From the NCBI RefSeq assembly GCF_030160715.1, contig NZ_BSOW01000013.1, forward strand, positions 1 to 64,000: DNA of 64,000 bases, read 5' to 3'. Below, one piece after another: positions 61,104 through 64,000 of this stretch. This DNA is from Bradyrhizobium iriomotense (GTDB lineage Bacteria; Pseudomonadota; Alphaproteobacteria; Rhizobiales; Xanthobacteraceae). The stretch's first letter is position 1. Each line of letters opens with the position of its first letter. The translations under genes were made by a program, and so were the position numbers. Under the pieces are notes generated by a model. That model was not told where the DNA came from and did no database searches. It was given only the letters and a program-made list of their open reading frames with translations.

Positions 61104-62666
61104 CTACCTCAATCCCGCCCGTCGCAAGCCCTCGAGATAATGCTCCCGGTCCTCCACGCGCTGCATCGGCAGCTCGCTGGTGATCCAGGCGAGCGAGACG
61201 TTGGGCTGGGCGCGACGCAGGCCCTCGAGCGCGGAGGCTGCCAGCTCGCGATTGCCGAGCATGCCGGCGGCGGCCGTCAGCGCGCGATGCGCGCCGACGA
61301 AATCGCTGCGCTGACGAAGCGACTCGCGCGCGAACTGGATTGCGTCCTCGTAGCGATGGCCGATGAACTGCGCATAGGCGGCGACCCCGCAATAGATCGC
61401 CGAGAAGGGATCGCGCGGGCTCAGCCGCAGCGCGCGGCGCGCGGCCGCATCGCCATCTTCCCAGCGGCCCGCATAGCACAGTGTCACGCCGTAGAAGGCA
61501 TGCGTCATGGCAAAACTGGGATTGAGCCGCAGCGCCAGCTCGAATGCCGCGATGGCGTCGTCGAAGCGCCGCCGGAACAGATAGGTGTAGCCGAGCCCGT
61601 GATGGGCCCAGGCATCGTCGCGATCGGCCTCGACCGCGGCGAATGCGGCGCGTTCCGCGACCGGCAGCGTGGCCGCCATGTCGGCCCACCCCATATGGGC
61701 GCCGAACATATGGCTGGTCGCGAGCAGGCCGAGCGCCTTGCCGTAGGCGGGGTCGATCGCGATCGCCTTATCGAGCAGTCCCTGGGCCGCGGCATTGTCG
61801 CCTCGCGTGATCCGCCAGTAATGCGACAGCGCGCGCATTACCAGATCCCAGGCATCCAGGCTTCCCGGCGGCTTCTGCTGGGCGCGAAAGCTTTCGGCGG
61901 CGTAGAGCTGCGGCTCGATCGCGGCGACGATGGCGTCGGTGATCTCGTCCTGCACGGCGAAGACGTCGGCGATGCTGCGGTCGTAGCGCTCGGCCCACAG
62001 ATGGCTTCCGGTCGTGGCGTCGTTGAGCTGCGCGGAGATGCGCACCCGGTCGCCACTCCGCCGCACGCTGCCCTCGACGACGTAGCGCACGCCGAGCTCG
62101 CGGGAGATCTCACTGAGGTGCACCGCGCGGCCCTTGTAGACGAAGGAGGAGTTGCGCGCGATGACGAAGAACCAGCGCAGCTTCGACAGCGCGGTGATGA
62201 TGTCCTCGCTGATCCCGTCGGAAAAATAATCCTGCTCGCGGTCGCCGCTCATGTTGGTGAAGGGCAGCACGGCGATTGCTGGGCGGTCGGGCAACGGCAG
62301 CGCGGCCGGGGCTTCCCTGGCCTGGCCGGCATGCTCCGCCGGGCTGCCATGGCCGTTTCGCATCTCGACGTCGCCGACGAAGCGAAAGCCTTTGCGCGCG
62401 ACGGTGCGGATCAGCGCCTGGCTCGCGCCGGAATCGCCGATCGCCTTGCGCGCGGCATTGATCCGGCTGGTCAGGGTCGATTCCGAGACCGAGCGCCCAA
62501 GCCAGATCTTGTCGATCAACTCGTCCTTGGTCACCACGCGGTCGCGATTCCTCATCAGGTGAACGACGAGGTCGAACACCTGCGGCTCGACCGCGACGGG
62601 AACCTGATCCCGGCTCAGCTCCCGCCTGTCGGTGTCAAGTAGGTGATCGCTAAACAGAAACTGCAC
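61104..62666 (-). CDS. Winged-helix regulator fused to TolB-like and TPR domains (paralog B)
   Basis: A 520-aa protein with the same layout as paralog A. The winged helix (about 1-100) has VFDLVVHLMRNRDRVVTKDE and LIRTVARKGFRFVGDVEMRN. The TolB-like part has PAIAVLPFTNMSGDREQDYF and FFVIARNSSFVYKGRAVHLS. TPR helices end DREHYLEGLRRAGLR. The pair arose by duplication, and the two lie on the same strand bracketing the mddA-GFA pair. It is convergent with GFA (46 bp). Confidence 0.85.
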   Translation of the reverse strand: MQFLFSDHLLDTDRRELSRDQVPVAVEPQVFDLVVHLMRNRDRVVTKDELIDKIWLGRSVSESTLTSRINAARKAIGDSGASQALIRTVARKGFRFVGDVEMRNGHGSPAEHAGQAREAPAALPLPDRPAIAVLPFTNMSGDREQDYFSDGISEDIITALSKLRWFFVIARNSSFVYKGRAVHLSEISRELGVRYVVEGSVRRSGDRVRISAQLNDATTGSHLWAERYDRSIADVFAVQDEITDAIVAAIEPQLYAAESFRAQQKPPGSLDAWDLVMRALSHYWRITRGDNAAAQGLLDKAIAIDPAYGKALGLLATSHMFGAHMGWADMAATLPVAERAAFAAVEADRDDAWAHHGLGYTYLFRRRFDDAIAAFELALRLNPSFAMTHAFYGVTLCYAGRWEDGDAAARRALRLSPRDPFSAIYCGVAAYAQFIGHRYEDAIQFARESLRQRSDFVGAHRALTAAAGMLGNRELAASALEGLRRAQPNVSLAWITSELPMQRVEDREHYLEGLRRAGLR

Positions 62667-62891
62667 TGCGACGACTCTGGCCTCACGACAAAATCAAGCA
62701 TCTGAAACGGCAATATGAATTGGGTCTGGATTCTATGAGTCCATCGAGGCCCATTCCTGGTTCATCGCAATCGCGGCGGTTGCTCTGAACTGGACAGATG
62801 TCAGCTATGTCGCCGATGGGCGGCGCGGGCGATGGAACCGGGCGATTTCACGCCGTCGTCACCGCCCGCCCTACGCTTTATGGCCGGGTGG

Positions 62892-63135
62892 TCACGGACA
62901 CGGATGACGGCGGCCGTCGTTGCCGAGGAAGGTGCCGCTGTTCGGATCGTAGGACGGGTAGCGCGCCTGCGATAGGCGACCGCGTCGTCACTGGGCGGTG
63001 CTCCGTAGTAGGTGGGGGTGGGAGCGGATAGCCGGGACCATAATAATAAGCCGCGGCGGACGCCGGCGACAGCGCGCCCGCCGCGAGGCTTGCAAGCAGC
63101 ACGGCTGCGGCAACAGAACGAAGCGATTTCAACAT
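62892..63135 (-). pseudogene. BA14K-like secreted protein gene broken by two frameshifts
   Basis: From ATG 63135 the signal peptide MLKSLRSVAAAVLLASLAAG, ending PASAAAYYYGPGYP, is intact in one frame. The continuation APTPTYYGAPPSDDAVAY is in a second frame. The C-terminal signature YDPNSGTFLGNDGRRHPCP, with its stop at 62892, is in a third frame. Losing one base near GGC-TAT-CC and another near GCC-TAT explains the two shifts. The intact family has these three parts in one frame. The break may be real decay or a sequencing error. Confidence 0.7.
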
Positions 63136-63454
63136 CAGGTCTCCTCGCCATGCGAAATGCGATCGACGCCTCGCGGGTGATGATCGAGCAACCCGCGGCA
63201 GCGACGGATTAAAGTTTCGACAGGATGACGGCTCGCAGCGATTTCGCTGAAGCAGCCGCGCCACGATCGCGGCGCCGGCTTCATCGAAATATGGCCTTGG
63301 GGTTGCTCAAATCGGGCCGCCGTCGTGGCAACGTGTTGAAAACCAAGATGCGTGAAACTGCGTATCTCGGCGCGCGGTGCGCAATTGGCTCGCGCACTTG
63401 CGCCGTGCGATGCTAGACTTAGATGGAACAGAGCCCGTCAGCAGAGGACCCGGC
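63136..63454. other. Intergenic stretch without a recognised gene
   Basis: About 320 bp between the broken BA14K-like gene and the aminopeptidase. I see no convincing frame, hairpin with T-run or known repeat. It should hold the promoters of both divergent units. Confidence 0.5.
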
Positions 63455-64000
63455 ATGACCGATCAACGCATCACCTCCACTCCCATCGATCCCGCAAAGC
63501 TCGACCGGCTGGCCGAGGTGGCGGTGAAGGTGGGCCTGGGCTTGCGGCCGGGCCAGGATCTGCTGCTGACCGCACCGGCGATCGCGCTGCCCCTGGTGCG
63601 GCGGATCGCCGTGCATGCCTACAAGGCCGGCGCGGGCATCGTCACGCCGATCCTCTCCGATGAAGAGATGACGCTGGCACGCTACCGCCACGGTCACGAC
63701 GACAGTTTCGATCGCGCCGCCGGCTGGCTCTACGAGGGCATGGCGAAGGCGTTCTCGGAGAATACCGCGCGGCTGGCCATCGTCGGCGACAATCCGATGT
63801 TGCTGTCGGGCGAGGATCCCGCCAAGGTGGCGCGCGCCAGCAAGGCCAATTCGATGGCGTATCAGCCTGCGCTGGAGAAAATCGTCAATTTCGACACCAA
63901 CTGGAACATCATCGCCTATCCGAGCCCGTCCTGGGCGAAGCAGGTATTTCCCGACGATCCCGAGGAGATCGCGATCGGCAAGCTTGCGGAAGCGATCTTC
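63455..64000 (+). CDS. M29 family aminopeptidase, N-terminal part (runs off the right edge)
   Basis: The first 182 residues of an AmpS/PepS-type aminopeptidase from ATG 63455. The N-terminal domain shows DRLAEVAVKVGLGLRPGQDL, ALPLVRRIAVHAYKAGAGIV and IVGDNPMLLSGEDPAKVARA, then YPSPSWAKQVFPDDPEE. The metal-binding C-terminal domain lies beyond the window, so completeness cannot be judged. It removes N-terminal amino acids from peptides in the cytoplasm. Confidence 0.9.
   Translation, partial: MTDQRITSTPIDPAKLDRLAEVAVKVGLGLRPGQDLLLTAPAIALPLVRRIAVHAYKAGAGIVTPILSDEEMTLARYRHGHDDSFDRAAGWLYEGMAKAFSENTARLAIVGDNPMLLSGEDPAKVARASKANSMAYQPALEKIVNFDTNWNIIAYPSPSWAKQVFPDDPEEIAIGKLAEAIF

Noticed and set aside
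58128..62666. Adenylate cyclase activity for the two winged-helix/TPR proteins
   Set aside because: Similar proteins are sometimes named so, but no class III cyclase catalytic domain is visible in either.

Overview
The window reads as a chromosomal segment of a Bradyrhizobium-type alphaproteobacterium (Nitrobacteraceae). This rests on the high GC content and codon use, a PodJ-like polar localisation protein, a split ATP synthase F0 operon with b and b' subunits, an ALA-synthase type hemA behind a FixK/FNR box, an aa3 oxidase cluster, and many dispersed palindromic intergenic repeats. It looks like ordinary core chromosome. I saw no tRNA or rRNA gene, no CRISPR array, no transposase, no phage module and no recognisable defence island.

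Left third (1-18.6 kb). The N-terminal part of a PodJ-like protein runs off the left edge. A PadR regulator lies divergent from a SnoaL-like gene across a large dyad. A fatty-acid beta-oxidation set follows (acyl-CoA dehydrogenase, thiolase, two-domain hydratase/dehydrogenase). Next come small hypothetical genes, then a glutathione block: a GST divergent from a MarR regulator across two matched palindromes, followed by gshA. After that are a secreted PAN-domain protein, a nucleotidyltransferase-like/MmcQ pair, signal peptidase I coupled to tldD, a small Zn-ribbon membrane protein and an IalB-like secreted protein.

Middle (18.8-36 kb). The cytochrome aa3 oxidase cluster is coxB-coxA-ctaB-coxF-ctaG-coxC-DUF983-surf1: structural subunits, heme O synthase, Cu-insertion factor and Surf1. 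It includes a 54-aa coxF that is easy to miss. It is followed by a SnoaL-like protein, a NarL/LuxR-type response regulator, thrC overlapping an M16 peptidase, a GNAT acetyltransferase, a secreted hypothetical protein, and the F0 operon atpI-atpB-atpE-atpF2-atpF1 on the minus strand with a clear sigma70-like promoter. yjbQ closes this part.

Right third (36-64 kb). This part holds an MHS-family MFS transporter with an unusual periplasmic insertion and a CrbS/CrbR-like pair (symporter-fused hybrid kinase plus LuxR-type regulator). It also holds hemA with a perfect FixK/FNR box, an MBL hydrolase, a chemoreceptor, an outer-membrane beta-barrel, and a dipeptide-type ABC transporter divergent from a TetR regulator. 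After these come a DUF3313 lipoprotein behind a promoter whose spacer is a TetR-style palindrome, a DUF2147 protein and an alpha/beta hydrolase. Two paralogous winged-helix/TPR proteins bracket an mddA-like methyltransferase and a GFA-family protein. Last are a BA14K-like gene broken by two frameshifts and the start of an M29 aminopeptidase.

The most interesting signals are regulatory. They are the near-perfect dyads linked to PadR, MarR, TetR and LuxR-type regulators, and a ~100-bp palindromic repeat that abuts the stop codons of two unrelated genes.
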